Source: an uncultured Pedobacter sp. (GTDB lineage: Bacteria; Bacteroidota; Bacteroidia; Sphingobacteriales; Sphingobacteriaceae). From it: DNA of 64,000 nucleotides. The position numbers were made by a program, and so were the translations under genes. The first letter of the stretch is position 1. Every line of letters starts with the position of its first letter. The DNA lies in assembly GCF_946480185.1 (NCBI RefSeq), contig NZ_CAMLIG010000006.1, positions 62,001 through 126,000 on the forward strand. The letters are read 5' to 3'. Under the pieces are notes generated by a model. The model was not told the DNA's origin. It did no database searches and was given only the letters and a program-made list of their open reading frames with translations. Shown here one piece after another: positions 36,601 to 44,700 of this stretch.

Positions 36601-36655
36601 AGCACCTAAAAAAGTCATCGTGGTAAAAGGGCGTATCATTAATTTGGTGGTGTAA
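33635..36655 (+). CDS. leuS: Leucyl-tRNA synthetase with in-frame repeat-derived insertions
   Basis: 1006 residues, longer than the roughly 940 usual in this phylum. HIGH motif is HVGH (48-51), KMSKS motif 779-783; the editing domain carries FTTRVDTLNGVSFLAIAPEH, and the C-terminal anticodon-binding and tail domains are complete. Three in-frame stretches unlike synthetase sequence lie between conserved blocks: about 298-314, 550-576 and 757-769. Each is encoded by repeat-like DNA, the latter two with the CTCTCCTTCGGAGAG palindrome. The conserved sequence resumes exactly after each insert (YIEVFTTR, YELSTMPGWAG, KYICGHEVEKMSKS). The gene should remain functional, since charging leucine is essential. 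Confidence 0.96.
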   Translation: MDYQFKQIEKDWQKFWATNETFKAEVNESKPKYYVLDMFPYPSGAGLHVGHPLGYIASDIFARYKRLKGFNVLHPMGYDSFGLPAEQYAIQTGQHPAKTTETNINRYREQLDNLGFSFDWSKEVRTSSPEYYKWTQWIFMQLFNSWYNKDTDKAEHISTLIQKLETIPATEINAVCDEDVLPLLPSDWSTMSAEEKQAELLKYRLTYLKESTVNWCAALGTVLANDEVKDGFSERGGHPVEQKKMMQWSMRITAYAERLLQGLNDIDWPEPLKEMQRNWIGKSVGAMVRFDLESALESAVGSQQTADSGLQTSSYIEVFTTRVDTLNGVSFLAIAPEHELVASLTTPAQKAEIDAYILATKKKSELDRMADVKTVSGAFTGSYAINPLSGEKVPVWIADYVLAGYGTGAVMAVPSGDQRDYLFAKHFNLPIIQILDAQVCDKEADPTKEGRYINSGIINGLGYKEATSKIIAALEEAGMGYAKINYRMRDAIFGRQRYWGEPVPVYFKNGLPYLIQEEELPLLLPEVDKYLPTESGEPPLGRAKNWRYRASPQPSPSERAQLGSEVLSFGEDLGEAYELSTMPGWAGSSWYWYRYMDAKNDKAFADKDKIAYWKDVDLYIGGNEHATGHLLYSRFWNKFLKDLGYVVEEEPFKKLINQGMIQGRSNFVYRVTTFDKNEKPTYFYLSKKQWDRYEDPTENVGMLFEEWGFPISSNYAPVSTRLHVDVNIVHNDILDIEAFRNSRPEYKDAVFIYEDGTSSLSFGEGRGEAKYICGHEVEKMSKSKFNVVNPDDLVERYGADTLRMYEMFLGPLEQSKPWNTNGIEGVFKFLRKFWKLFHDDNFNFVVSDEAPTKAELKSLHKIIKKVEEDIERFSFNTSVSSFMIAVNELTDLKCNKRSILQEMVVLIYPYAPHIAEELWKLLGNQSGTLSYAKFPEFNPAHLVENEFSYPVSINGKTKMNLLLSLALEPAEVEKEVMANEQVLKYLDGKAPKKVIVVKGRIINLVV
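34523..34574 (+). repeat. In-frame repeat-like insertion 1 in leuS
   Basis: A GTCGGCAGTCGGTAGTC-like low-complexity stretch encodes SAVGSQQTADSGLQTSS (residues 298-314) at the edge of the editing domain. It contains short direct repeats of AGTCGGCAG and AGACGG. The boundaries are approximate. Confidence 0.6.
35282..35362 (+). repeat. In-frame palindromic insertion 2 in leuS
   Basis: 81 bases (27 codons, ASPQPSPSERAQ then LGSEVLSFGEDLGEA). Outer arms GCCTCACC (35282-35289) and GGTGAGGC (35354-35361) are perfectly complementary. Inside are two hairpins: CCCTCTCC-TTC-GGAGAGGG (35294-35312) and CCTCTCC-TTC-GGAGAGG (35332-35348). The length is a multiple of 3, and there is no stop in the reading frame. 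Confidence 0.85.
35903..35941 (+). repeat. In-frame palindromic insertion 3 in leuS
   Basis: 39 bases (13 codons, TSSLSFGEGRGEA) with the hairpin CCCTCTCC-TTC-GGAGAGGG at 35910-35928 followed by CCGGGGTGAGGC. That is almost the reverse complement of the first half of insertion 2. It ends 10 residues before KMSKS. Confidence 0.85.
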
Positions 36656-36673
36656 TTTCATCTGCCATAGCAT

Positions 36674-36714
36674 AAAAAAATCCTGCTTCAAATAAAATCA
36701 AAGCAGGATTTTTT
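36674..36714. terminator. Bidirectional terminator
   Basis: AAAAATCCTGCTT pairs with AAGCAGGATTTTT, between the convergent leuS and DUF4197 genes. Confidence 0.92.
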
Positions 36715-36726
36715 ATGGTCAATATT

Positions 36727-37467
36727 TTATTTTCCTTTTTGTTGATCAGCGTAAGCAAAAACTTTTTGCAATAAGGAAGTGCTTCTTGCACTTAAATTCT
36801 CTCTAATTTTCAACTCCTCTTTTGCAACCTCTACAAACATCCCATCAATTGCTTTGTCTGTCACATAACCTGTTAAATCGGTGTTAATTGGCGTAACTAA
36901 AGGCAATCTGTTATAGCTTGAAGTCACAGTTCCCCAATATTTGGTTGCGCCAACTTTACTTAAACTGTTGTTGATAATAGGCCTAAATTTATCGGCCAAA
37001 GCAGCACTTGTGGTTCTTTTAAAGTAAAGTGTAGCGGCGTCTTGCTGGCCTAGCAAAATACTCGTTACATCCTGAAAGCTCATTTGCTTAATAGCATTTA
37101 CAAAAATGGGCTTTGCTTGTTGTGCGGCATCTTCAGCAGCTCGGTTTAAACTGGTGATTACGTTATCGCACAAGCTGTTTAAACCAATTGCCCTTAAAGC
37201 TTTTTCTGCTTTTTGCGCCTCTGCCGGAAAAAATATTTTTACAGCTAAATTGCCTAAATAGCCGTCTTTCGCAGATAAACGTTCGGTACTGTAATTGGTT
37301 CCAAACTCTAAAGCCTGTTTTAAGCCAAGGCTCATTTCTGTGCTCGATGGAGTGCCTAAAGTTTGGTTAAGTACGCCTCCATATTGTGTAGCATACTGGT
37401 TTAGGGTATCACAGCTCGATAAAATAAGTGTGGAAGAAATTATGGTGATGATGGTTAGCTTTTTCAT
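36727..37467 (-). CDS. DUF4197 lipoprotein
   Basis: The frame extends to a TTG at 37503, but the ATG at 37467 begins a lipoprotein signal (MKKLTIITIISSTLILSSCD), giving 246 residues. The mature part, GLKQALEFGTNYSTERLSAK onward with NLAVKIFFPAEA, YFKRTTSAALADKFRPII and a ...DKAIDGMFVEVAKEE... segment, fits DUF4197, a periplasmic lipoprotein family of unknown function. Single gene. Confidence 0.88.
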   Translation of the reverse strand: MKKLTIITIISSTLILSSCDTLNQYATQYGGVLNQTLGTPSSTEMSLGLKQALEFGTNYSTERLSAKDGYLGNLAVKIFFPAEAQKAEKALRAIGLNSLCDNVITSLNRAAEDAAQQAKPIFVNAIKQMSFQDVTSILLGQQDAATLYFKRTTSAALADKFRPIINNSLSKVGATKYWGTVTSSYNRLPLVTPINTDLTGYVTDKAIDGMFVEVAKEELKIRENLSARSTSLLQKVFAYADQQKGK

Positions 37468-37617
37468 TTGGATTTTTTGGGTAATAGACAACAATGTTGC
37501 CAAATCAATAGTATTCTTGGTTATGGCTTAAGTTATTCTTGTTCAATTTATAAAAAAGAAAGGAATATTATATTAATCTTTTTTTTGAATGAAGGAAAAA
37601 AACAATAGTTTCATCTT

Positions 37618-38307
37618 ATGAATCGGATAGATAGGCTTTTCGGAATTTCGACTATGTTACAGTCAAACCGGTTTACGGCTGCCGAAAAAATTTCCGAAAA
37701 ATTCGGTATCAGCCTTCGCACAGTTTATCGCGATCTTAAATCATTGAATGAGCAGGGAATTCCTATCTGTTTTTCGCCACAAAAGGGATATTACTTAGTA
37801 AATGGTTATTTTTTGCCGCCAATCAGTTTTAACTTAGAAGAAGCCAATGCGTTGATTTTAGTGGAACATCTTTTAAATGCTTTTAGCGATAAATCCATCC
37901 AAAACCAGTATCAGTCGGCATTAGAGAAGGTAAAATCTGTGCTTAAGCCATCGCAAAAGGAAAAGATCGAATCGCTAGCGGAAAAAATCAAATTTCAGAT
38001 ACCCAATCGGTTGACTAATGATTATGAGCACCTTTCGTGTTTACAGAGCGCTATCCTCGCTAAAAACATATTAAAGTTTGATTATCAAAATGCTAAAGAA
38101 GAATTTAGCAAAAGAAAAGTGGAATGTATCGGTCTGATTTTTTATGCTTTTAGCTGGCATTTAATTGCTTGGTGCCATTTAAGAAATGATTATCGCGATT
38201 TTAAAGTTTCGAGAATGACCAGCATTAAAGTTTTAGATGATCCTTTTACAAAAGAAAACCACATAGCTTTAGCTGATTATATGAAGTTATTGCCCGTAAA
38301 TTTTTAA
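37618..38307 (+). CDS. YafY-family regulator (HTH_11 plus WYL domain)
   Basis: 229 residues. The N-terminal winged helix (RTVYRDLKSLNEQGIPICF) is followed by a WYL domain (KFDYQNAKEEFSKRKVECIG, then FYAFSWHLIAWCHLRNDYRDFKVSR), a putative ligand-binding region that often binds nucleic-acid-derived signals. The gene lies 85 bases upstream of a DinB gene on the same strand, with a perfect inverted repeat between. It probably regulates that gene and perhaps itself. Lacking the third, C-terminal domain, it is a short member. Confidence 0.9.
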   Translation: MNRIDRLFGISTMLQSNRFTAAEKISEKFGISLRTVYRDLKSLNEQGIPICFSPQKGYYLVNGYFLPPISFNLEEANALILVEHLLNAFSDKSIQNQYQSALEKVKSVLKPSQKEKIESLAEKIKFQIPNRLTNDYEHLSCLQSAILAKNILKFDYQNAKEEFSKRKVECIGLIFYAFSWHLIAWCHLRNDYRDFKVSRMTSIKVLDDPFTKENHIALADYMKLLPVNF

Positions 38308-38334
38308 TATAATATTTCAAATTTTTATTTTTCT

Positions 38335-38356
38335 CACTGACATAGGGTTGTCAGTG
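38335..38356. promoter_or_regulatory. Candidate operator between the YafY and DinB genes
   Basis: CACTGACA (38335-38342) and TGTCAGTG (38349-38356) form a perfect 8-bp inverted repeat around TAGGGT. The spacing suits a dimeric regulator. It lies 37 bases upstream of the DinB start. Confidence 0.65.
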
Positions 38357-38392
38357 GTGCTTGTTTTCTTTGTATAAACAAATCGTAATAAA

Positions 38393-38893
38393 ATGAAAGC
38401 TATCACAAAACTATTAGCCAAAGAGCTTGAGCAGGAAGCTGTTACTACCAGAAAAATGTTGTCGATTGTGCCAAACGACAAATACAGCTGGAAACCCCAC
38501 GAAAAAAGTATGGTAATGAAAAGTCTGGTGACTCACATTGCCGACTTACCATCGTGGCCAGAAATGGTGTTAAGGACAAAGGAACTGGATTTTGCAAACA
38601 ACACCCACCAGATTGATGATATAAATGATACCACTTCCTTGGTTGACTTTTTTGATCGCTCGGTTGACAAATCAATCAAAGCTTTAGAAAACGCAGAAAC
38701 TGAAACTTTGGATGAAACGTGGATTTTGAGAAATGGAGACCAAATCCTTAGCGAAACCACAAAATATGAGGTAATTAGGATGAGTATTGCCCAACAAATT
38801 CATCACAGGGCGCAACTGGGCGTTTATTTGAGGTTGTTGAATATTCCGATTCCGGGAAGCTATGGGCCTAGCGCAGACGACCAAACTTTTTAA
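38393..38893 (+). CDS. DinB-family protein
   Basis: 166 residues, a four-helix bundle with the DinB metal-ligand pattern: a His in the second helix (LVTHIADLP, His48) and a conserved QQIHHRAQLGVYLR near the C-terminus supplying two His. Members are often thiol-S-transferase- or metal-dependent hydrolase-like; most are uncharacterised. Position suggests regulation by the upstream YafY-type gene. A terminator follows closely. Confidence 0.88.
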   Translation: MKAITKLLAKELEQEAVTTRKMLSIVPNDKYSWKPHEKSMVMKSLVTHIADLPSWPEMVLRTKELDFANNTHQIDDINDTTSLVDFFDRSVDKSIKALENAETETLDETWILRNGDQILSETTKYEVIRMSIAQQIHHRAQLGVYLRLLNIPIPGSYGPSADDQTF

Positions 38894-38898
38894 TATTT

Positions 38899-38933
38899 AA
38901 CGGAAGGAGCTGTAATAAACTCCTTCCGTTTTT
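38899..38933. terminator. Bidirectional terminator
   Basis: AACGGAAGGAG pairs with CTCCTTCCGTT and is followed by TTT, between the convergent DinB and VWA-protein genes. Confidence 0.9.
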
Positions 38934-38971
38934 GCTTTTACAAATATTTACCCAACTCCGGAGTAACTCTT

Positions 38972-40849
38972 TTACTCCTCCACACTTTTGTTCAACTTAT
39001 CTTTTCCGCTCAAAAGCTTTGCGTTCTCGGCCAATTGAATAAACTCTGCCCGGTAGCCGTTATCATCAATTCCTTTGCTATTTTTTGCTAAGGCAATTAC
39101 ATGTTCAAACGTGGCATTTTGTTTAAATTTTGAATCTCTAATCAACAAACCAAACTCGGCAACGGCAGCGGCAAATTTAAAGTCCACGTTGGTGTCTTCT
39201 ATTTTCTTGCGTTGATCTGCCAATGAAACGCTGAATTCCTTGCTTTTATTTCCATTGGGTTGTTTGTATCGCATTTTTACCGTCAACAGTTCATCAGAAG
39301 ACTTAATATCGCTTGGTTTCTGGTATTTCATCTCATCTGCTTTCTTCACAAACTCATCTTTATAACCCTTTGGGATAATTTCATATAAAGCCGTTACGGT
39401 ATGACCAGCGCCTATTTCGCCGGCATCTTTTTTATCATCCTTAAAATCCTCGTTGTTTAACAAACGGTTTTCGTAACCTACTAAACGGTAAGCTTCTACC
39501 TTAGCCGGATTAAATTCTACTTGCAACTTTACATCTTTTGCTACTGTAAATAACGTTCCGCCAAACTCGTTAATCAGCACTTTCTTGGCTTCATTAATTC
39601 CATCAATGTACGCATAGTTTCCATTTCCCTTATCGGCGATGGCTTCCATTTTACTGTCTTTCAAATTCCCTTGCCCAAATCCTAAAACACTTAAAAAAAC
39701 ACCGTCATTTCTGTAGCTTTCAATCATCCTTTGCATTTCAGCATCACTACTTGCACCTACGTTAAAATCCCCATCGGTTGCTAAAATCACCCTATTGTTT
39801 CCGCCCCTAATAAAGTTGTTTTTTGCGGTTTCATAAGCCAATTTAATTCCCGCCCCGCCCGCAGTTGAGCCTCCGGCAGATAAATTGCTTAAGGCATCTT
39901 TAATTTTCTGCTTGTTATTTCCGTTGGTGCTGGGCAATACCAAACCTGCCGCACCTGCATAAACTACAATGGCTACTTTATCATTAGGCCTTAACTGGTC
40001 GGTTAACAACTTCATGGATGTTTTTAATAATTCAAGCCTGTCCGGACCTTGCATAGATCCTGAAACGTCAATCAAAAAAACCAAGTTAGATGCAGGCAAA
40101 TTCTCCGTTGCAATTGATTTTGCCTTTAAACCGATACGCACCAACTGGTGGTTTTTATTCCACGGCGAATCGGCAACGTCCGCTGTAATACTTACCGGCT
40201 CGTTCCCTTTCGGTTCGGGATAATTATAGTCGAAATAATTAATCAGCTCCTCTACCCTTACCGCGTCTTTCGGAGGCATTTGTCCCTGCTGGATAAACCT
40301 TCGCATATTGCTGTACGATGCCGCATCCACATCAATAGAAAAAGTAGAAAGCGGATTGGTATTCGGGTTTTTAAAACTGTTTTCGGTGATGGCGTTATAA
40401 CTTTCTGTATTAAAATCCTGAGTGGAATAAATCTGGCTTCCGCTAAAACCTCGCACAGCCATCATTTGTCCGCTCCCCATACTCGCTATAGAACCAGTTA
40501 ATTCACTCCGTTTCTGTGTTCCATAACCCACAATAACAACTTCGTTTAAACTTGTTTTATCGGGGTTTAAAATTACTTTCAGCTCTTTGCCGCTAATTTT
40601 AACTTCCTGCGTTTGAAAACCAATAAAAGACACAAGCAATGCTTTTTCTTTTTGCGAAACGGTAATCTTAAAATATCCGCTTTTATCTGTGAAAACAGAT
40701 TTTCCTTTGTCCGTTTTAGCTTTTACCGATGCGCCGGGCAAAACGGTCTGCTGATCATCAAAAACATAACCGCTAACAACCTTGCTGTCGTCGGTTTTAA
40801 AGCCGCTTAAAATTAGCGTAACAATGAAGAGGTAAAGTAATTTTTTCAT
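38972..40849 (-). CDS. Exported von Willebrand factor A protein with SusC-like N-terminal motif
   Basis: 625 residues. A signal peptide (MKKLLYLFIVTLILSGFKT) is followed by a carboxypeptidase-regulatory-like domain (VSGYVFDDQQTVLPGASVKA, then LLVSFIGFQTQEV) and a short NEVVIVGYGTQKRSELTGSI segment typical of SusC/TonB-receptor plugs. Then comes the YfbK-like part: an Ala/Asn-rich linker and a VWA domain with the MIDAS motif DVSGSMQG (metal-dependent protein binding). The C-terminal region matches DUF3520. It is divergent from the sigma-factor operon with an 87-base spacer. It is probably periplasmic or surface-exposed; function unknown. Confidence 0.88.
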   Translation of the reverse strand: MKKLLYLFIVTLILSGFKTDDSKVVSGYVFDDQQTVLPGASVKAKTDKGKSVFTDKSGYFKITVSQKEKALLVSFIGFQTQEVKISGKELKVILNPDKTSLNEVVIVGYGTQKRSELTGSIASMGSGQMMAVRGFSGSQIYSTQDFNTESYNAITENSFKNPNTNPLSTFSIDVDAASYSNMRRFIQQGQMPPKDAVRVEELINYFDYNYPEPKGNEPVSITADVADSPWNKNHQLVRIGLKAKSIATENLPASNLVFLIDVSGSMQGPDRLELLKTSMKLLTDQLRPNDKVAIVVYAGAAGLVLPSTNGNNKQKIKDALSNLSAGGSTAGGAGIKLAYETAKNNFIRGGNNRVILATDGDFNVGASSDAEMQRMIESYRNDGVFLSVLGFGQGNLKDSKMEAIADKGNGNYAYIDGINEAKKVLINEFGGTLFTVAKDVKLQVEFNPAKVEAYRLVGYENRLLNNEDFKDDKKDAGEIGAGHTVTALYEIIPKGYKDEFVKKADEMKYQKPSDIKSSDELLTVKMRYKQPNGNKSKEFSVSLADQRKKIEDTNVDFKFAAAVAEFGLLIRDSKFKQNATFEHVIALAKNSKGIDDNGYRAEFIQLAENAKLLSGKDKLNKSVEE

Positions 40850-40936
40850 GATGTTATTTTTAAATTTGATAACATGATGCTTTTAAAATCCGTTTTCCAT
40901 AAACAGCTTGATTATTTTTTTTATTATTGATGTTGA

Positions 40937-41509
40937 ATGGTAACAAATCCTGAGAAAAAAGACGCCGATTTACCGGACGGGCATTTAATTGCCGTTTATA
41001 AAAAGTCGGGCGATTTGCAGGTTTTGGGCACTTTGTACAAAAACTATATGCCTTTGGTTTATGGGGTTTGTTTAAAATATTTCAAGCATCCGGAAGAAAG
41101 TCAGGACGCTGTGATGCAAATTTTTGAGCAGCTGATTGATAAACTAAAAAATCATGAGGTACAAAATTTTAAAAGCTGGCTTTACGTTTTAACCAGAAAC
41201 TTTTGTTTGATGGAGTTGCGCAAAAGCAAAAAAGTGACCAGCGTAAATATTGATGATGTTTTTGTGGAATCAGATGCTTTATTGCATCATGATGATAGCG
41301 ACACCAAAGAAAGTAGGTTATTGTTGATGGAAGCTTGCCTAGAAACACTTATTGAAGAGCAAAGGAGCACTTTGCAGCTATTTTATTTGGAGCAGAAATG
41401 CTACACAGAAGTTGCCGATAAAACAGGCTACGAGCTAAAAAAAGTAAAAAGCTATATCCAAAACGGAAAAAGAAATCTTAAAATTTGTATCGAGAAAAGC
41501 AGTGAGTAA
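40937..41509 (+). CDS. RNA polymerase sigma-70-like factor
   Basis: 190 residues. Region 2 (LYKNYMPLVYGVCLKYFKH, then NFKSWLYVLTRNFCLMELRK) and region 4 (LQLFYLEQKCYTEVADKTGY, a helix-turn-helix) are complete, and regions 1 and 3 are absent, so it is an ECF-size sigma factor. The downstream gene starts at a GTG 8 bases before its stop, giving tight coupling to a membrane protein that may act as its anti-sigma. A TAnnTTTG element (TAAATTTG, 40861-40868) lies 69 bases upstream. Confidence 0.93.
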   Translation: MVTNPEKKDADLPDGHLIAVYKKSGDLQVLGTLYKNYMPLVYGVCLKYFKHPEESQDAVMQIFEQLIDKLKNHEVQNFKSWLYVLTRNFCLMELRKSKKVTSVNIDDVFVESDALLHHDDSDTKESRLLLMEACLETLIEEQRSTLQLFYLEQKCYTEVADKTGYELKKVKSYIQNGKRNLKICIEKSSE

Positions 41510-42731
41510 CCCTCAGGAAGATATTGCCCTCATCCGTAAATATTATAACGGAGAATTGAGCCCAACCGAAAAAAATCAGTTGGAAGCTAGGGCTTTGGAC
41601 GATCCGTTTTTACAGGATGCTTTAGAAGGGTACGAGGTTTTAGGCGTAAATGATGATGACATTGCTACTTTATACAAAAAGCTTGAAGAAAGAATCCCAT
41701 CTGCAAAAGTGGTTGCGCCAGTTTGGGGATTTAAGCAGTGGGGAATTGCTGCATCTATACTTTTATGCGTGGCTTTAGCTAGTATTTATTTTAACCAAAC
41801 ACCAAAAGATAAGCCCATTGCTTTAAACGATATTCAGCAGAAAGAAGATATTCCGCAAGCCGAAAAATCCAAAATCACATCGCTTGAAAATCCAGATAAT
41901 TTAGTGGCTACAGGCAAAGCAAACAGTTCTGTCGAAAGCGAACAAGGGGAAACAAATACAAACGATGCTAAAAGTTATACGCCAGAACAGGATATTTTAG
42001 TTGAACCCATTGCGGCAATGCAAGAACATTCAGACTCTGCGACTAATTTGGCTGAAGTAACTGTAATTGGTTATCCAGTCCAAAAAAAATCTGATTTAAC
42101 AGGCGCTGTCTCTAGCATCGGTTCAGAAAACTTAATGGCTTCACGGATGACCAGAGCAGATAATGTTGTGCAATTGGTTAAGTTAAAAGGTAAAATTGTT
42201 GATGAAAAAGACAGCACTGCATTACCTGGTGTCTCTGTTAAAAATTTAGAAACGGGTGTGGTAAAACAAACGGACGTAAACGGTGAATTTACCATCGAAG
42301 CCAATAAAAACGATGATTTGGTATTTAACTATATTGGGTTCCAAACTAAAAAAATGGTAGCCTCGCAATCAGATTCTCTTTTAATTAGCCTTAAACCAGA
42401 TTTGGCGTCGTTAAACGAAGTGGTGGCTGTAGGTTACGGAACAACACGGAAAGTTGCAGAAAATATTGGAACGGGGCCAAAAGTTGGGTGGAGAAAGTTC
42501 AAAATCTATTTGGAAGAACAGACCCGAATAGCAAATATTGGAAGAGGTAAAGTACAAGTTCAGTTTGTGATGAATCCTAACGGAGAACTTTCGGACTTTA
42601 AAATTATTAATGCATTTTCTGCGAAAGCGGGCGTTGCGGCGATAAATATCATCAAAAACTATAATGGTGGCTGGCTCAATTCAGCCGATAAAAATTCGCA
42701 CAAAGCAAGTATTACTATAAAATTCAAATAA
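41502..42731 (+). CDS. Putative anti-sigma-like membrane protein with SusC-like and TonB-like domains
   Basis: 409 residues from a GTG overlapping the sigma-factor stop by 8 bases. The N-terminal cytoplasmic region is about 75 residues and ends in a membrane helix (WGIAASILLCVALASIYF), an anti-sigma layout. The periplasmic part has a linker, a SusC-plug-like VTVIGYPVQKKSDLTGAVSS segment, then a carboxypeptidase-like repeat (LKGKIVDEKDSTALPGVSVK) with a second VVAVGYGT. The C-terminus (KVQVQFVMNPNGELSDFKII) resembles the TonB energy-transduction domain. No zinc motif HxxxCxxC is seen. Anti-sigma function is inferred from position and layout. Confidence 0.7.
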   Translation: MSNPQEDIALIRKYYNGELSPTEKNQLEARALDDPFLQDALEGYEVLGVNDDDIATLYKKLEERIPSAKVVAPVWGFKQWGIAASILLCVALASIYFNQTPKDKPIALNDIQQKEDIPQAEKSKITSLENPDNLVATGKANSSVESEQGETNTNDAKSYTPEQDILVEPIAAMQEHSDSATNLAEVTVIGYPVQKKSDLTGAVSSIGSENLMASRMTRADNVVQLVKLKGKIVDEKDSTALPGVSVKNLETGVVKQTDVNGEFTIEANKNDDLVFNYIGFQTKKMVASQSDSLLISLKPDLASLNEVVAVGYGTTRKVAENIGTGPKVGWRKFKIYLEEQTRIANIGRGKVQVQFVMNPNGELSDFKIINAFSAKAGVAAINIIKNYNGGWLNSADKNSHKASITIKFK

Positions 42732-42741
42732 AATTATCGGT

Positions 42742-44598
42742 ATGAAAAAATTACTGTTTATTATTCCTGTTGTTTTACTTTCCTGCACCCAGAACAGTAA
42801 AAATAAGCAAACAGAAAATACATCGTTAAGTGCCGATCCGCATTCTTTTGCAAACCCAAAAGAAAATGTGGTTACCCATTTAGATTTAACTTTAAGCGTT
42901 GATTTTGAACATCAAAATTTAAAAGGATTGGCCGTTTGGACCATCAAACATGTCAGCAAATCAGACGAGATAATTTTTGACACCCAAGGTTTAAACATTG
43001 AGAAAGTAACTTTAGATAACGATAGCAGCGATGTGTTTTTTGCATTGGGCGATAAAGTGGAATTTTTAGGCCAAGCGTTAAGTGTTCCAATTCATCCCGA
43101 GACAAAGAAAGTGAATATTTATTACAGCACCGGTAAAGATGCAGAAGCACTGCAATGGCTAAACCCGCAACAAACAGCCGGAAAAACCCAACCTTTTTTG
43201 TTTACCCAGTCAGAAGCAATATTAGGCCGTAGCTGGATTCCATCGCAAGACAGTCCGGGAATCAGGTTTACTTATACTGCCGATGTAACTGTGCCAAAAG
43301 ATTTATTGGCATTAATGAGTGCAGAAAATCCTACAAAAAAGAACGCCGAAGGAAAATATCATTTCGAACAAAAACACGCTATCCCGTCTTATTTAATGGC
43401 TTTGGCCGTTGGCGATATCGCTTTTAAAGCAATTGATAAAAGAACGGGCGTTTATGCAGAGCCGGTAATGCTAAACAAAGTTGCTTATGAATTTGCCGAT
43501 ATGGGCAAAATGGTAACCGCCGCAGAGAAAATTTATGGCGATTATAAGTGGGGCAGGTACGATGTTTTGGTATTGCCGCCCAGTTTCCCTTTTGGAGGGA
43601 TGGAAAACCCAATGCTAACCTTTGCCACGCCAACAGTAATTGCCGGCGACCGCTCTTTGGTGAGTTTGGTTGCCCACGAGTTGGCGCACAGCTGGAGCGG
43701 AAATTTGGTAACAAACGCCACTTGGAATGATTTCTGGCTTAACGAAGGCTTTACCGTTTACTTTGAACGAAGAATTGTAGAGGCGCTTTATGGCGAACAG
43801 GAAGCTAAAATGCAGGAAGTTTTAGGCTATCAAAGTTTAATGAATGATATTAAAGAAATGGGCAATAAAAACCCAGATACCAGATTGAAGTTTGATTATA
43901 CAGGCAGAAACCCGGATGATGGCGTTACAGATATCCCCTACGAGAAAGGCTATTTCTTTTTGAAAACGATAGAACAAGCCGTAGGCCGAGAAAAGTTTGA
44001 TGCCTTTTTAAAAGATTATTTTAACCGCCACGCTTTTAAAAGCATTGATAACGATACTTTTTTAGATGAACTAAATGTGCTTTTAATCAAAGGAGATGAG
44101 GGATTAAAAAAGAAAATCGATTCTTATGCTTGGGTATATCAGCCGGGGATGCCGAAAGAATTTAAAGCGCCGGTAAGCCCTGTTTTTTCAAAGATTGATA
44201 CCTTGGTTCAAACTTTATTAGCCACTAAAAATGCTAAAGGGCTGGGCCTTCAGATTAAATCAACCAATGAGAAACTGCATTTTATTAATCAGTTGCCAGA
44301 CAATACCGATCCAACATTGATGAACGCAATTGACCAAGAATTCAGCTTTACAAGTTCTACCAATGCAGAAGTGCAAGGTGCTTGGTACCTGTTAGCGGTA
44401 AAAACCAAATACACAGTGGCCTACCCAGCAATGAAGAACTTTTTGATAAATGTAGGCCGAAGGAAATTCATCATACCGCTTTATAAAGAATTGGTAAAAA
44501 CCCCAGAAGGCAAAAAGTTGGCACAGGAAATTTACAAAAGCGCAAGACCCAACTACCATCCATTAGCGTATAATAGTTTAGATCCTATTTTAAAATAA
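42742..44598 (+). CDS. M1-family metallopeptidase lipoprotein
   Basis: 618 residues. A lipoprotein signal (MKKLLFIIPVVLLSC) is followed by the M1 fold: GGMEN exopeptidase motif, zinc motif HELAH (312-316) with the third ligand Glu335, and a C-terminal helical domain (KTPEGKKLAQEIYKSARPNY) like leukotriene A4 hydrolase. Extracytoplasmic aminopeptidase is likely. It starts 10 bases after the anti-sigma-like gene, so sigma, membrane partner and peptidase look like one operon. A hairpin at 44666-44695 follows. Confidence 0.95.
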   Translation: MKKLLFIIPVVLLSCTQNSKNKQTENTSLSADPHSFANPKENVVTHLDLTLSVDFEHQNLKGLAVWTIKHVSKSDEIIFDTQGLNIEKVTLDNDSSDVFFALGDKVEFLGQALSVPIHPETKKVNIYYSTGKDAEALQWLNPQQTAGKTQPFLFTQSEAILGRSWIPSQDSPGIRFTYTADVTVPKDLLALMSAENPTKKNAEGKYHFEQKHAIPSYLMALAVGDIAFKAIDKRTGVYAEPVMLNKVAYEFADMGKMVTAAEKIYGDYKWGRYDVLVLPPSFPFGGMENPMLTFATPTVIAGDRSLVSLVAHELAHSWSGNLVTNATWNDFWLNEGFTVYFERRIVEALYGEQEAKMQEVLGYQSLMNDIKEMGNKNPDTRLKFDYTGRNPDDGVTDIPYEKGYFFLKTIEQAVGREKFDAFLKDYFNRHAFKSIDNDTFLDELNVLLIKGDEGLKKKIDSYAWVYQPGMPKEFKAPVSPVFSKIDTLVQTLLATKNAKGLGLQIKSTNEKLHFINQLPDNTDPTLMNAIDQEFSFTSSTNAEVQGAWYLLAVKTKYTVAYPAMKNFLINVGRRKFIIPLYKELVKTPEGKKLAQEIYKSARPNYHPLAYNSLDPILK

Positions 44599-44665
44599 GT
44601 GATTTAAAGTACCATTGCTTAAATTTAAGCACAGAATTTTTTATCAGAAATAAAAAAATTCATGA

Positions 44666-44700
44666 CAATAGCACCGCTTTTAGCGGGTGTTATTGTTGTT
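44666..44700 (+). terminator. Probable terminator after the M1 peptidase operon
   Basis: CAATAGCACCGC (44666-44677) pairs with GCGGGTGTTATTG (44683-44695) with one bulge, and is followed by TTGTTTTG. The stem is less clean than the others, so confidence is lower. Confidence 0.55.

Noticed and set aside
33635..36655. Assembly error or frameshifts causing the odd leuS segments
   Set aside because: Each insert is a multiple of three, has no stop, and the conserved sequence resumes in frame at once on both sides.
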